Assembly: GCF_003201855.1 (NCBI RefSeq)
Contig: NZ_QJKI01000010.1
Coordinates: forward strand, 48,769 to 112,768
Direction of reading: 5' to 3'
DNA from: Rivihabitans pingtungensis
Lineage (GTDB): Bacteria > Pseudomonadota > Gammaproteobacteria > Burkholderiales > Aquaspirillaceae
Length of the DNA stretch: 64,000 nucleotides
Shown here: piece after piece, positions 16,994 to 25,983 of the stretch
Layout: each line of letters starts with the position of its first letter
Numbering within the stretch: the stretch's first letter is position 1
The notes under the pieces: model-generated
What the model was told of the DNA's origin: nothing
Seen by the model: only the letters and a program-made list of their open reading frames with translations
Databases searched by the model: none
Program-made: the position numbers and the translations under genes

Positions 16994-17989
16994 ATGCAAG
17001 TAAGCACGCGCGCGGCGACCACGCCGGCTGACATTTCGCAAAGCTATGTGCTTGACCTCAACGCCGTTGAAAGCCTCAAGACGTCGGCTAAGCACGACCC
17101 GAAAAACGCCATCAAGCAGGTGGCGTCGCAGTTTGAGGCCATGTTCCTCAACACCCTGATGAAAACCATGCGGCAAACCTCGTTTGATGGCGAGGAAGAC
17201 AGTAATGCCCTGGATACTTATCAAGGGATGTTCGATCAGCAGTTGGTCCAGCAACTGGCAGGCAGTGGCCGGGGCACCGGGCTGGCTGCCGCACTGGAAA
17301 AACAGCTGGCCAAGGCGGCAGGTGTGGACATGGGTGAAGACGCAGCCCGCACCGGCATCAACGGCCAGGCGCGCGATATGAGCAGCATGGTGCAGACCAT
17401 GCCGCCACCCAGTTGGGGCAAACAAGTCGGCACGCAGCGCTCAACACTGGAAACTGCACTGGCCAAGCTTTCTGAGCCGCGCGTCAAGATGGAAGCGCCT
17501 GCTGCGTCCAGCGCCTCCAGTGCACCGGCTACCGGTGGCCCGGCAGAGTTCACCAAGACTTTGCTGCCGCATGCCCAGCAAGCCGCACAGGAGTTGGGGG
17601 TGGCGCCGCATCTGGTGGTGGCGCACGCCGCACTGGAAAGCGGCTGGGGCAAAAAACCCATTCGCCATGCCGACGGCAGCGACAGTCACAACTTGTTCAG
17701 CATCAAAGCCGGTGGTAGCTGGAAAGGCAAGACCGTGGACATTCTCACCACGGAATACGTCGATGGCGCGCCGCAAAAGCGGGTGGAGCGTTTCCGCGCT
17801 TACGACAACTATCAGGATGCTTTTGCCGATTACGCTCGCCTGATCAAGAACAACCCACGCTACCAAGGTGCGCTCAACCAAGGCACCGACGCCGCTGGCT
17901 TTGCCCGTGGCCTGGCGCGTGGTGGTTATGCCACCGACCCGAATTACGCCGCCAAGCTCTCGCAGCTGGCCAGTAAATCGTCCAGCTGA
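16994..17989 (+). CDS. flgJ: Flagellar rod-assembly protein / peptidoglycan hydrolase FlgJ
   Basis: A 331-residue two-domain protein. The N-terminal rod-cap domain (QVASQFEAMFLNTLMKTMRQ, near residues 42-60) precedes a linker and a C-terminal glucosaminidase domain from about residue 185 that opens the cell wall for the growing rod. The catalytic glutamate is in VVAHAALESGWGKKPI. NLFSIKAGGSWKGKTV and FADYARLIKNNPRY are further domain motifs. It is the dual-domain form seen in beta- and gammaproteobacteria. Confidence 0.96.
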   Translation: MQVSTRAATTPADISQSYVLDLNAVESLKTSAKHDPKNAIKQVASQFEAMFLNTLMKTMRQTSFDGEEDSNALDTYQGMFDQQLVQQLAGSGRGTGLAAALEKQLAKAAGVDMGEDAARTGINGQARDMSSMVQTMPPPSWGKQVGTQRSTLETALAKLSEPRVKMEAPAASSASSAPATGGPAEFTKTLLPHAQQAAQELGVAPHLVVAHAALESGWGKKPIRHADGSDSHNLFSIKAGGSWKGKTVDILTTEYVDGAPQKRVERFRAYDNYQDAFADYARLIKNNPRYQGALNQGTDAAGFARGLARGGYATDPNYAAKLSQLASKSSS

Positions 17990-18004
17990 GTGGCGCGACA
18001 CCAA

Positions 18005-18031
18005 TCAAGTTGACCGTGTTTTGGTCGATAG
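18005..18031 (+). promoter_or_regulatory. Candidate sigma28 (FliA) promoter of flgKL
   Basis: tcaagttg (18005-18012), an 11-base spacer, then gtcgatag (18024-18031) follows TAAAGTTT-N11-GCCGATAA with six of eight matches in each box and the exact spacing. It lies about 25 bases before the flgK ATG. Late expression of hook-filament junction genes from sigma28 is well established in enteric bacteria. Confidence 0.55.
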
Positions 18032-18055
18032 CTACAAGATACAAGGGGATTCATC

Positions 18056-20386
18056 ATGTCGAGTATTTTTGGAATTGCCGTCAGCGGCCTTAACGCCGCC
18101 CGTGCCTCGCTGACCACCACCAGCCACAACATCAGCGGCCTGAATACGGCAGGCTATCATCGTCAGGTTAATGGTCAGGCATCCAATATGGCTAACTACA
18201 CCGGTGCCGGCTATATCGGCAACGGTGTGCAAACCACTTCCATCAGCCGCGTGTATGACTCCCACCTGGAAAAAGTGGTGCAGTCCAATACGGCAATGGA
18301 AAGCTACTATTCCACCCAGGAAGCTCAGCTCGATCAACTGGATGGCATCATTGCTGACCCCACTGTTGGCATCACGCCGGCCTTGCAAAGCTTTTTTGAA
18401 TCCTTGCAGGTGCTGACCCAACCAAATATGCCGGCCAGCATTCCATCCCGTCAGGCCGTGGTCAACCAAGCGCAGGCGCTGGTGACCCGCATGCAGACCA
18501 TGGATGCGCGCATCGAAGAAATCCGCGAAGGCGTCAATACCGGTATCCGGCTTACCGTAGACAATATCAATGCCCAGGCCAACAAAATTGCTGAGCTGAA
18601 CAAGCAAATTCAGCAGTTGTCTCTGGGTGACCAGATTGTCCCCAACGATCTGTTGGATGCCCGCGATCAAGCCGTGCTGGAGCTGAACAAGAGTGTCAAA
18701 GCGACGGTGGTCAAACAGGATGGCAACGTTTACAACGTGTTTATTGGTAGTGGCCAAAGTCTGGTGCTGGGTGAGATTCCCATGCAACTGGCTGCGACGC
18801 CATCGCGTGACGATCCGCAACGCTATGCGGTATCGTACAAAGAAAACAATATGCTGTTTGAGATTCCCGGCACGCAGATTGATGGCGGTTCGCTGGGGGG
18901 CTTGCTGAATTTCCGTCACGATGCGCTGGATGTGGCGCAAAACGCGCTGAACCGCATTGCCATTGGTTTTGCCCAATCCATGAATGCCCAGCATCTGCTC
19001 GGTGTGGATGTGAATGGCGTGCCGGTGGCCAGCAAGGTGAGCTCGCAGCAAGAGTTTTTTGCCATCAAGAGTTTTGCGGCTGATCTGCGCGTGCCCGCCA
19101 ACTCGAATAACACTGGCACGCTGAAACTGCAAGCGAGCGTCATCAGTTACATTCCTGGCTCAACCAATCTGACTGGTTACAGTCAGATGACCAACAACGA
19201 CTACAAGTTCATCTGCACCAGCCCCGGCAACTTCAGTATTCAGCGTCAGCCGGATAACGCCTTGATGAGCCCGACTGACCTGAATGGTACGGCGCTGGGG
19301 ACCACCATCACCTCTGCACAGCTGGCGGCGGGTATCGTGCTGGATGGCGTCAAGGTTGAATTGAACAATCCGCTGCCCACTGCTACCCTGACAGCAGCCA
19401 CTGGTGCTGGTACGGGTGCGGGTATGCCGGCCACTGCCGCCAGCGCTGCTGCTGAAGCCATGGCTGCCGTGCTGGCTGAAGCCGCTTCGCCTGCCGGTGC
19501 CACAGCTATCGCTGCCGCCGAAAAAGCAGGCTATGCTGCTGCCGCTGCCAAGGGACACACCATGACCGCTGCGCAGATGACGGCGGTCAGTACCAGCCTG
19601 AGTGGTTCAATTGCGGCTACACGTGCTGCTGCACCGGGTACATCCTTTGCTGGCGACTCGTTTATGTTGCAGCCTACGCGCGGCGCCATTGCTCAAATGA
19701 GCGTCAACGTGACCCAGCCCAGCGAAGTGGCCGCGTCGGCCAATGTTATTGGTAAGCCAGTCGCGGGTAATACTGGTTCAGCCAGCATTGCCAGTGCCTG
19801 GCAAAACCCGGTGAACAGCAAGAATATGGTGCCCATGCAGCCTTCGGTGGGGCTGCAATACGTGGCAGGTGCCTGGACAGTAACCACTCCAGCGGCGGGC
19901 TTCAAGGTGATCCTCAACCCTGAAGCCGCAGGGGGTTATAAAGTGGTTACCACTGCAGGCGAAGACGCTGGCATCTCGTTTAAGGTGGATGGTACTCCCA
20001 ATAATAACGATAGCTTCACCCTCCGCTTGAAAACCACGGCTGAGTTTGGTGTATCTGACAGCTTCAATATGTTGCAGATGACCAATATCCAGACGCAGAA
20101 CACCATGGAAGGCAGTGGCGGCGGCAAACCAAACACCTCGTTTGTGGGATCATATAGCCGTATGGTCAGTATGGTGGCCAACAAAACCGCTGAAGCACAA
20201 GCCGCTGGCGAAGCGGCCACCGCCTCCCTGAAAGAGGCTACCCTCACCCGCGAATCGGTGTCCGGTGTTAATCTGGACGAAGAAGCCGCCAATCTGTTGC
20301 GCTTCCAGCAAGCTTATCTGGCGTCGAGCAAGTGCATCGAAATTGCCAACACGCTGTTTGATTCGATTCTGAACGCAGTGAATTAA
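18056..20386 (+). CDS. flgK: Flagellar hook-filament junction protein FlgK, enlarged form
   Basis: A 776-residue first hook-filament junction protein (HAP1), against about 547 in E. coli. The conserved ends are intact: SSIFGIAVSGLNAARASLTT and SHNISGLNTAGYHRQ at the N-terminus, and NLLRFQQAYLASSKCIEIAN at the C-terminus. The extra length is in the surface-exposed middle. About residues 440-531 are very rich in Ala, Gly, Thr and Met, and a beta-rich segment follows. The frame stays open through it, so this is a genuine domain expansion. It is followed by flgL after 21 bases. Confidence 0.94.
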   Translation: MSSIFGIAVSGLNAARASLTTTSHNISGLNTAGYHRQVNGQASNMANYTGAGYIGNGVQTTSISRVYDSHLEKVVQSNTAMESYYSTQEAQLDQLDGIIADPTVGITPALQSFFESLQVLTQPNMPASIPSRQAVVNQAQALVTRMQTMDARIEEIREGVNTGIRLTVDNINAQANKIAELNKQIQQLSLGDQIVPNDLLDARDQAVLELNKSVKATVVKQDGNVYNVFIGSGQSLVLGEIPMQLAATPSRDDPQRYAVSYKENNMLFEIPGTQIDGGSLGGLLNFRHDALDVAQNALNRIAIGFAQSMNAQHLLGVDVNGVPVASKVSSQQEFFAIKSFAADLRVPANSNNTGTLKLQASVISYIPGSTNLTGYSQMTNNDYKFICTSPGNFSIQRQPDNALMSPTDLNGTALGTTITSAQLAAGIVLDGVKVELNNPLPTATLTAATGAGTGAGMPATAASAAAEAMAAVLAEAASPAGATAIAAAEKAGYAAAAAKGHTMTAAQMTAVSTSLSGSIAATRAAAPGTSFAGDSFMLQPTRGAIAQMSVNVTQPSEVAASANVIGKPVAGNTGSASIASAWQNPVNSKNMVPMQPSVGLQYVAGAWTVTTPAAGFKVILNPEAAGGYKVVTTAGEDAGISFKVDGTPNNNDSFTLRLKTTAEFGVSDSFNMLQMTNIQTQNTMEGSGGGKPNTSFVGSYSRMVSMVANKTAEAQAAGEAATASLKEATLTRESVSGVNLDEEAANLLRFQQAYLASSKCIEIANTLFDSILNAVN

Positions 20387-20407
20387 TAAATTCCAGGAGC
20401 ATCCATC

Positions 20408-21868
20408 ATGCGCGTCAGCACCAATTCGCTGTATCTGAATAATGTCTCTAATATGCTTGGCAAGCAAAGCGCACTGTACAAGGTTCAGGAGCAGCTTTCC
20501 ACTTTGCGCAAGGTCAATCGCCCGTCGGATGATCCGGTGGCGGCATCGCAGATTTTGGATCAAACCCAGGCGAAAGATCGTATTGAGCAATTCAACCAAA
20601 ACGCCAAGGCTGCAGAAAGCTCGTTGGCATTGAGTGGAACTTCGCTGCAAGCCGCTGGGGATGTACTGCAACAAGTTCGTCAGATGGCGATTCAGGCTGG
20701 CAACACCACGCTGACCAACGAAGACCGCAACATGCTGAATTCCGAGCTGGAAGGCTTGTACAAGCAGCTGCTGGGCTATGCCAACACCTTGGATGGCAAT
20801 GGCAAAGCCTTGTTTGGCGGCAGCATCAGCCAAACCAAGCCATATAGCGAACTTCAGCAATTTGGTTCGGTGGTTGCGGCTGGCTCCAGCATCGTGCAAT
20901 ACAATGGTGATGCCAACCGCCAGGAAATGATGATTTCCAGCGCACGCCAAGTGCCGGTGACGGACAACGGTCAATATGTGTTTGGCTCGATTCCGGAAGG
21001 CAATGGCTTGTTCAAGCTGGGTGCTGGCAGTGCTTTGTCCAATGTGCAGGTGGACTTGGGCTCGGTGGTTGATCGCGCCAAGTTTGATGCCCAAGTCGCG
21101 GGCCCATTGGCCTTGCCGACCGGTGCTTTGTCTCAGGCTGGCGCCCGCATTGAGGTGGTGTTTGGCTCTGAAGATGATGGAGTGGCAGGCCAAGCTACTG
21201 AATTCAATAAATACTATGATGTTGTTTTATTTGATGGCGCGGCTTATACCTCGCTGGTGACAGGTAAGAGTGGCGCCACTGCGGCTGCCGCCTCTGATTT
21301 GTATACTGCCAGTGCAGAGCAAGTGGCTGTGGGTAATCCGGCGATTGGCCCATTTGCCAAGTCCTACCCTAAATTTCAGAGCGGCGCAGACATCAATCTG
21401 AATTTCTCTACCAACCCGGCCCCTTATAATATCGATTTTGGCGCCAAATTTGCCATGACCAGCGAGGCGCCGGCCAATGGTGGTGTGCTGACCCTGGAGC
21501 CAAGCAAGACGCGCAGTATTTTTGATACCCTGAACGATCTTTCCCGTGTACTGCAAAGCAACGCAGCTACCCCGGCAGACGCTACCGACTTTGCCAATCG
21601 CCTGGGAAATGTCATTGCCAATATCGACAACACGCAGACCCGTATTCTGTCGGTAGAGGCGCGGATTGGCGCCAACCGCAATGAAGCTGATGCCTTGGTG
21701 GAAGTGGGTGCGGATTTCTCGCTGCAATACAAAGCCATCCTCAGTCGTCTGCAAGATGTGGATGTCGCATCGGCTGCTTCTGAGCTGTCTTTGGCCAAGC
21801 TGGCGCTGGATGCTTCGCAAAACAGCTTTGCCAAGGTACAGGGTTTGTCCTTGTTCAATTACATCTAA
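20408..21868 (+). CDS. flgL: Flagellar hook-filament junction protein FlgL
   Basis: A 486-residue second junction protein (HAP3), longer than the ~317 residues of E. coli FlgL, again through the middle domain. The flagellin-like N-terminus RVSTNSLYLNNVSNMLGKQS with NRPSDDPVAASQILD and the C-terminal SELSLAKLALDASQNSFAKV helix are conserved. It ends the operon before a strong terminator. Confidence 0.95.
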   Translation: MRVSTNSLYLNNVSNMLGKQSALYKVQEQLSTLRKVNRPSDDPVAASQILDQTQAKDRIEQFNQNAKAAESSLALSGTSLQAAGDVLQQVRQMAIQAGNTTLTNEDRNMLNSELEGLYKQLLGYANTLDGNGKALFGGSISQTKPYSELQQFGSVVAAGSSIVQYNGDANRQEMMISSARQVPVTDNGQYVFGSIPEGNGLFKLGAGSALSNVQVDLGSVVDRAKFDAQVAGPLALPTGALSQAGARIEVVFGSEDDGVAGQATEFNKYYDVVLFDGAAYTSLVTGKSGATAAAASDLYTASAEQVAVGNPAIGPFAKSYPKFQSGADINLNFSTNPAPYNIDFGAKFAMTSEAPANGGVLTLEPSKTRSIFDTLNDLSRVLQSNAATPADATDFANRLGNVIANIDNTQTRILSVEARIGANRNEADALVEVGADFSLQYKAILSRLQDVDVASAASELSLAKLALDASQNSFAKVQGLSLFNYI

Positions 21869-21892
21869 GCCATACTGCGACAGCAGCACAGC

Positions 21893-21929
21893 AAAACCGG
21901 CCCGCGTGGATGCGCGGGCCGGTTTTTTT
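21893..21929 (+). terminator. Terminator of the flagellar operon
   Basis: aaaaccggcccgcg pairs with cgcgggccggtttt around tggatg, followed by a T-run. The last bases overlap the stop codon of the convergent DUF2520 gene at 21928-21930. Confidence 0.9.
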
Positions 21930-22803
21930 ATGACCGAGCATCCAGTGCTGCGCTGAGCGCTTGGTGTTGCGCCGCATTCAGGCGCGGTGTGGCCAGCGTC
22001 AGGGTGGCGTGGCCGAGTTCGGCGTAGCTGCGCGCCCGCTCAGGCGCGCTGGCCAGCGCCGCCAGATGGGTGGCCACCGTGTGCGCATCGCCGCGCACAA
22101 TCGGCCCGGTCAGCGCCGCCAGCGGCCCCATGCTCAGCGCATTGTCCAGCGATTGCCGCATCAGCGGCGCCAGCAGCGCCGGGCAGGCGTCTGCCGCCAC
22201 GCCGGCCTGGCGCAGCGTCTGGCTGGCCAGTTCGACCAAGGTCACCAAATAATTCGACGCCATGGCCAAGGCCGCGTGGTAGGCGGCTTTGCTGCCAGCG
22301 GCCAGGCTGAATGGCTGGGCGCGCACGCAGGCAAACAGCGCATGAATGCGCGCACAAGCCTGCACATCGCCCTCCAGCGCCACCGGCATGCCGGCCAGGC
22401 TGTCTTGCGCGCGCAGCGGGTCGGCAAAGGTCATCACCGGATGGGCGCTGGCGCACTGCGCGCCTTGCGCCGCCAGCGGGGCCAGCACGGCGCTGTCCAG
22501 CGCGCCGCTGGCGTGCCACACCACCGCGCCAGCCGGCGTCACGTTTGCCGCCGCCAGGCGCGCCGCCATGTCGGCAATCTTGCCGTCTGGGGTGGCGATC
22601 AGGGTGAATTCTGCCGGAGGCAGTTGCGCTGCCTCAGCCACTGCGCTGCCGGCGCCCAGCCAGGACACCGCCGCCTGCGCTTTGTCGGCGGACGAAGCCA
22701 GCACACCGGCCACGTGCACCGCGCCTGCGCGATGCCAGGCCAGCGCCAGCGCCAGGCCCACCTTGCCGGGGCCAATCAGGTTCAAACGGGGCAATGTGGG
22801 CAT
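21928..22803 (-). CDS. Rossmann-like / DUF2520 oxidoreductase-like protein
   Basis: A 291-residue protein with an N-terminal NAD(P)-binding Rossmann fold (LNLIGPGKVGLALALAWHRAG) and a C-terminal helical DUF2520 domain (the HPVMTFADP and AYHAALAMASNYLVTL region). The architecture resembles ketopantoate- or F420-dependent reductases, but the substrate is unknown. The start at 22803 places the glycine loop at the usual distance from the N-terminus; the longer frame begins with glycine-rich sequence unlike the family. The stop overlaps the flgL terminator. Confidence 0.8.
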   Translation of the reverse strand: MPTLPRLNLIGPGKVGLALALAWHRAGAVHVAGVLASSADKAQAAVSWLGAGSAVAEAAQLPPAEFTLIATPDGKIADMAARLAAANVTPAGAVVWHASGALDSAVLAPLAAQGAQCASAHPVMTFADPLRAQDSLAGMPVALEGDVQACARIHALFACVRAQPFSLAAGSKAAYHAALAMASNYLVTLVELASQTLRQAGVAADACPALLAPLMRQSLDNALSMGPLAALTGPIVRGDAHTVATHLAALASAPERARSYAELGHATLTLATPRLNAAQHQALSAALDARS

Positions 22804-22853
22804 GGCGGCAATCCTTGGGCAAAAACCCAGATCATACGGCCAGAAAACACCGC

Positions 22854-22880
22854 CGCCCATGCCGGGGGGCGGCATGGGCG
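22854..22880 (-). terminator. Stem-loop downstream of the PhaM-like gene
   Basis: cgcccatgccg pairs perfectly with cggcatgggcg around a run of five G (C on the minus strand). On the minus strand it is followed by GCGGTGTTTTCT, so weak termination after the PhaM-like gene is possible. Confidence 0.5.
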
Positions 22881-22903
22881 GGCAGAGGCTGCCGATTCAG
22901 GCC

Positions 22904-23146
22904 TTATTCTTTGGGCTTGAGCGCGGCGCGGGCGGCTTTTTGCATTTCCAGCGTGCGCACTTGCAGATGCAGCATGCCCAGGTTCATGGTCAGCCAGTCT
23001 TCCACCACTTTCAGCTCAGCCAGTTTGCGGTCGAGGTCTTCTTCGGTCATCGGCGGCAGGAAAGGCTGTGCGCCGGGCGGGGTGGCGGCTTGCCAGAATT
23101 GCCGGAACAGGGCGAACGGGTCGCCAGGGTTGAAATCTGGATGCAT
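22904..23146 (-). CDS. Short PhaM-like polyhydroxyalkanoate granule protein
   Basis: An 80-residue protein. DPFALFRQFWQ followed by FLPPMTEEDLDRKLAELKVVEDWLTMNLGML and VRTLEMQKAARAAL matches the N-terminal domain of PhaM, the betaproteobacterial protein that links PHA granules and PHA synthase to the nucleoid. The long basic Ala/Lys/Pro tail of Ralstonia PhaM, which binds DNA, is missing. Small versions are common in Neisseriales-like genomes. The start at 23146 (MHPDFNP) is preferred; the longer frame reads through the maeB terminator. No PHA genes lie nearby. Confidence 0.6.
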   Translation of the reverse strand: MHPDFNPGDPFALFRQFWQAATPPGAQPFLPPMTEEDLDRKLAELKVVEDWLTMNLGMLHLQVRTLEMQKAARAALKPKE

Positions 23147-23190
23147 GGTGAAGTCCCCGTATGGTGGTGTGTCGCCCGAGGGCGGCCATG

Positions 23191-23224
23191 AAAAATGGGC
23201 AGCCCGCTTGGCGGGTCTGCCCAT
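23191..23224 (-). terminator. maeB rho-independent terminator
   Basis: On the minus strand TGGGCAGACCCGC pairs with GCGGGCTGCCCA and is followed by five T residues. It separates maeB from the PhaM-like gene. Confidence 0.8.
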
Positions 23225-23285
23225 TCAGTATAAGCCGTTGGCGCCTGGTTCGACATTCAAACCAAGGTCGGGGGCTTAGCGTCGC

Positions 23286-25580
23286 TTACTCAGCTTTTTG
23301 TGCCGCCTGGTTCTGTGCATCCACCGCCGCCAGCGCCACCATATTGACGATGCGGCGCACCGAGGAGATGGCGGTGACGATGTGCACCGGCTTGGCCATG
23401 CCCATCAGGATCGGGCCAATGGTCACGCCGTCCGAGGCCGACACGCGCAGCAGGTTGTAGCTGATGTTGGCGGCTTCCACGTTCGGCATCACCAGCAGGT
23501 TGGCCGCGCCCTTGAGCGTGGTGCTCGGCATGGCTTGCAGGCGGATGGTTTCCAGCAGGGCGGCGTCGCCCTGCATTTCGCCGTCGATTTCCAGCGTCGG
23601 GTCGGCTTGCTGAATCATCGCCAGCGCCTCGCGCATCTTGCCGGCGCCCGGGCTTTGCACCGTGCCAAAGCTGGAGTTGGACAGCAGCGCCACCTTGGGG
23701 GCGATGCCAAAGCGCTTGACCGCCTTGGCCGACATCTCGGTGATGGCGGCCAGCTGGCCGGCGTCCGGGTTGGCGTTGACGTAGGTGTCGGCGATGAAGA
23801 TATTGCCGGTCGGCAGAATCAGCGCATTCATCGCGCTGGCCACTTTGTCTTCGCGGGCGTAGCCGATGACATTTTCGACAATGTCAAAGTGCTGGCGATA
23901 GGTGCCGTAGGTGCCGCAGATCATGGCATCCGCTTCGCCACGACGCACCATCAGCGCGCCAATCAGCGTGGTGTTGCCGATCACCCGGCGGCGGGCCTGC
24001 TCTTGCGAGACGCCCTTGCGCTTCATCAGGTTGTAGTAGTCGGTCCAGTAGTCGTTAAAGCGCGGGTCGGATTCGTTGTTGACCAGCTCGAAATCCACGC
24101 CGGCTTGCAGCTTCAGGCCGAGCTTTTCGATGCGCTTTTCGATCACGCTCGGACGGCCGATCAGAATCGGGAAGGCCAGGCCTTGCGAGGCGATTTCCTG
24201 CGTGGCGTGCAGCACGCGTTCGTCTTCGCCTTCGGCCATCACCACGCGCTTTTTGTCTTTCTTGGCCTGGGTGAACACCGGCTTCATGAACAGATTGGTC
24301 TTGTAGACAAACTGCGCCAGCTGTTCGATATAGGCGTCCATATCGGCAATCGGGCGGGTGGCCACGCCGGAATCCATGGCGGCTTGCGCCACGGCCGGGG
24401 CGATCTTGACGATCAGGCGCGGGTCAAACGGCTTGGGAATCACATACTCGGGGCCAAACGACAGATCCTGGTCGCCGCCGTAGGCCGAGGCCACCACTTC
24501 GTTCTGCTCGGCCATGGCCAGGTCGGCCAGCGCGCGCACGCAGGCGAGCTTCATCTCTTCGTTGATGGTGGTGGCGCCCACGTCCAGTGCGCCACGGAAG
24601 ATGAACGGGAAGCACAGCACATTGTTCACCTGGTTCGGGTAGTCCGAACGGCCGGTGCCGATGATGGCGTCCGGGCGCACTTCCTTGACCAGATGCGGCA
24701 GGATTTCCGGTTCCGGATTGGCCATGGCCAGAATCAGCGGATGCGCGGCCATGCTTTTGACCATCTCCTGGGTGACCAGCTTGGGGCCGGACAAGCCCAT
24801 GAAGATGTCGGCGCCGACCATGGCGTCGGCCAGCTTGCGCTGACCATTGTCGGGGATGGCGAAGCGTTTTTTCGATTCGTCCATCTTCTCGTCGCGACCC
24901 TGGTAAATCACGCCCTTGGAATCACACACGGTGATATTGGCGCGGGTCACGCCCAGCGCCACCAGGAGCTCCAGGCAGGCGATGGCGGCGGCGCCAGCGC
25001 CGGAAGCCACCACGCGCACCTTGTCGATGTCTTTGTTCACCAGGCGCAGGCTGTTGAGCACGGCGGCGGCAGAGACAATGGCGGTGCCATGCTGGTCATC
25101 GTGGAACACCGGAATGCCCATGCGCTCGCGGCATTTTTGCTCGATGTAGAAGCACTCGGGCGCCTTGATGTCTTCCAGGTTGACGCCGCCGAAAGTGGGC
25201 TCCAGGGCGCAGATGATGTCCACCAGCTTGTCCGGGTCGTTTTCGTTGACTTCGATGTCAAACACATCAATGCCGGCAAACTTCTTGAACAGCACGCCCT
25301 TGCCTTCCATCACCGGCTTGCCGGCCAGCGGGCCGATATTGCCCAGCCCCAGCACGGCGGTGCCGTTGGAAATCACCGCGACCAGATTGCCGCGCGAGGT
25401 GTACTTGTAAGCATTGTTCGGGTCTTCGACGATGGCGTCGCAGGCGGCGGCCACGCCCGGCGAATACGCCAGGGCCAGATCGCGCTGGGTGGTCAGCGGC
25501 TTGGTCGGGGCCACCTGGATTTTGCCGGGGGTCGGGTATTGATGGTATTCGAGTGCGCTCTGGCGCAGTTGCTCATCCAT
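23286..25580 (-). CDS. maeB: NADP-dependent malic enzyme with phosphotransacetylase-like domain
   Basis: A 764-residue cytosolic enzyme that oxidatively decarboxylates malate to pyruvate with NADPH formation. The malic-enzyme half (about 1-420) shows [48 protein letters not shown] and the Rossmann loop [15 protein letters not shown]. The C-terminal half (about 430-760) is a phosphate-acetyltransferase domain ([35 protein letters not shown]) thought to sense acetyl-CoA rather than catalyse. It stands alone between terminators; a C4-dicarboxylate TRAP transporter lies upstream. Confidence 0.96.
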   Translation of the reverse strand: MDEQLRQSALEYHQYPTPGKIQVAPTKPLTTQRDLALAYSPGVAAACDAIVEDPNNAYKYTSRGNLVAVISNGTAVLGLGNIGPLAGKPVMEGKGVLFKKFAGIDVFDIEVNENDPDKLVDIICALEPTFGGVNLEDIKAPECFYIEQKCRERMGIPVFHDDQHGTAIVSAAAVLNSLRLVNKDIDKVRVVASGAGAAAIACLELLVALGVTRANITVCDSKGVIYQGRDEKMDESKKRFAIPDNGQRKLADAMVGADIFMGLSGPKLVTQEMVKSMAAHPLILAMANPEPEILPHLVKEVRPDAIIGTGRSDYPNQVNNVLCFPFIFRGALDVGATTINEEMKLACVRALADLAMAEQNEVVASAYGGDQDLSFGPEYVIPKPFDPRLIVKIAPAVAQAAMDSGVATRPIADMDAYIEQLAQFVYKTNLFMKPVFTQAKKDKKRVVMAEGEDERVLHATQEIASQGLAFPILIGRPSVIEKRIEKLGLKLQAGVDFELVNNESDPRFNDYWTDYYNLMKRKGVSQEQARRRVIGNTTLIGALMVRRGEADAMICGTYGTYRQHFDIVENVIGYAREDKVASAMNALILPTGNIFIADTYVNANPDAGQLAAITEMSAKAVKRFGIAPKVALLSNSSFGTVQSPGAGKMREALAMIQQADPTLEIDGEMQGDAALLETIRLQAMPSTTLKGAANLLVMPNVEAANISYNLLRVSASDGVTIGPILMGMAKPVHIVTAISSVRRIVNMVALAAVDAQNQAAQKAE

Positions 25581-25840
25581 TGCTGGATCTCCTGATCAGG
25601 TGCGGTTCTTCGTGTCTTGGGAGTTCAGGTGTTTCGGTCGTGATGCGACTCTTGATTTGGCGTACTGCGTATCGTGTCCGGTTCTGCGGGCCAGCTTGAC
25701 GCGGGGTGGGCGTCAGCCAGTGCGGCGCAGTTAAAAGGGGATGGGCAGGATAAGCCCCAGCCCTTGCATTATAAGCGCGGATGTCCGCCTTGGCTCAGCC
25801 GGTCATGCATGGGGCCATGCCATGTCCGCATAACCTGCAT

Positions 25841-25917
25841 GCAAAACCCGCCTGGCGTCATCGCGCGGCCTTGCCGGGTCTGCGCGCGCCTCGTCAGGGG
25901 TTTGGTGAGCGGCGCTA
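25841..25917. repeat. Decayed short copy of the palindromic repeat
   Basis: gcaaaacccgcctggcgtca...gtttggtgagcggcgct retains both outer arms and the cctggcg box but lacks the GTAC tip. It lies just downstream of the dctM terminator. Confidence 0.6.
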
Positions 25918-25922
25918 AACAA

Positions 25923-25967
25923 AACAGGCGTTTCGTGCGGGGTGTGGTTCCACTCGAAACGCCTGTT
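25923..25967 (-). terminator. dctPQM operon terminator
   Basis: aacaggcgtttcg pairs perfectly with cgaaacgcctgtt around a 19-base loop. On the minus strand the stem is followed by TTGTTT, directly after the dctM stop. Confidence 0.75.
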
Positions 25968-25983
25968 CTGGCTCACCGGGCTG

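Larger units (their letters stand above)
25581..25983. other. Intergenic region upstream of maeB
   Basis: About 400 bases between maeB and dctM. They contain the maeB promoter region, a decayed palindromic repeat (25841-25917) and the dctM terminator (25923-25967). No gene was recognised. Confidence 0.6.

Noticed and set aside
23298..25595. 765-codon plus-strand frame opposite maeB
   Set aside because: MaeB on the minus strand is unmistakable; the other frame is low-complexity His/Gly/Val antisense.
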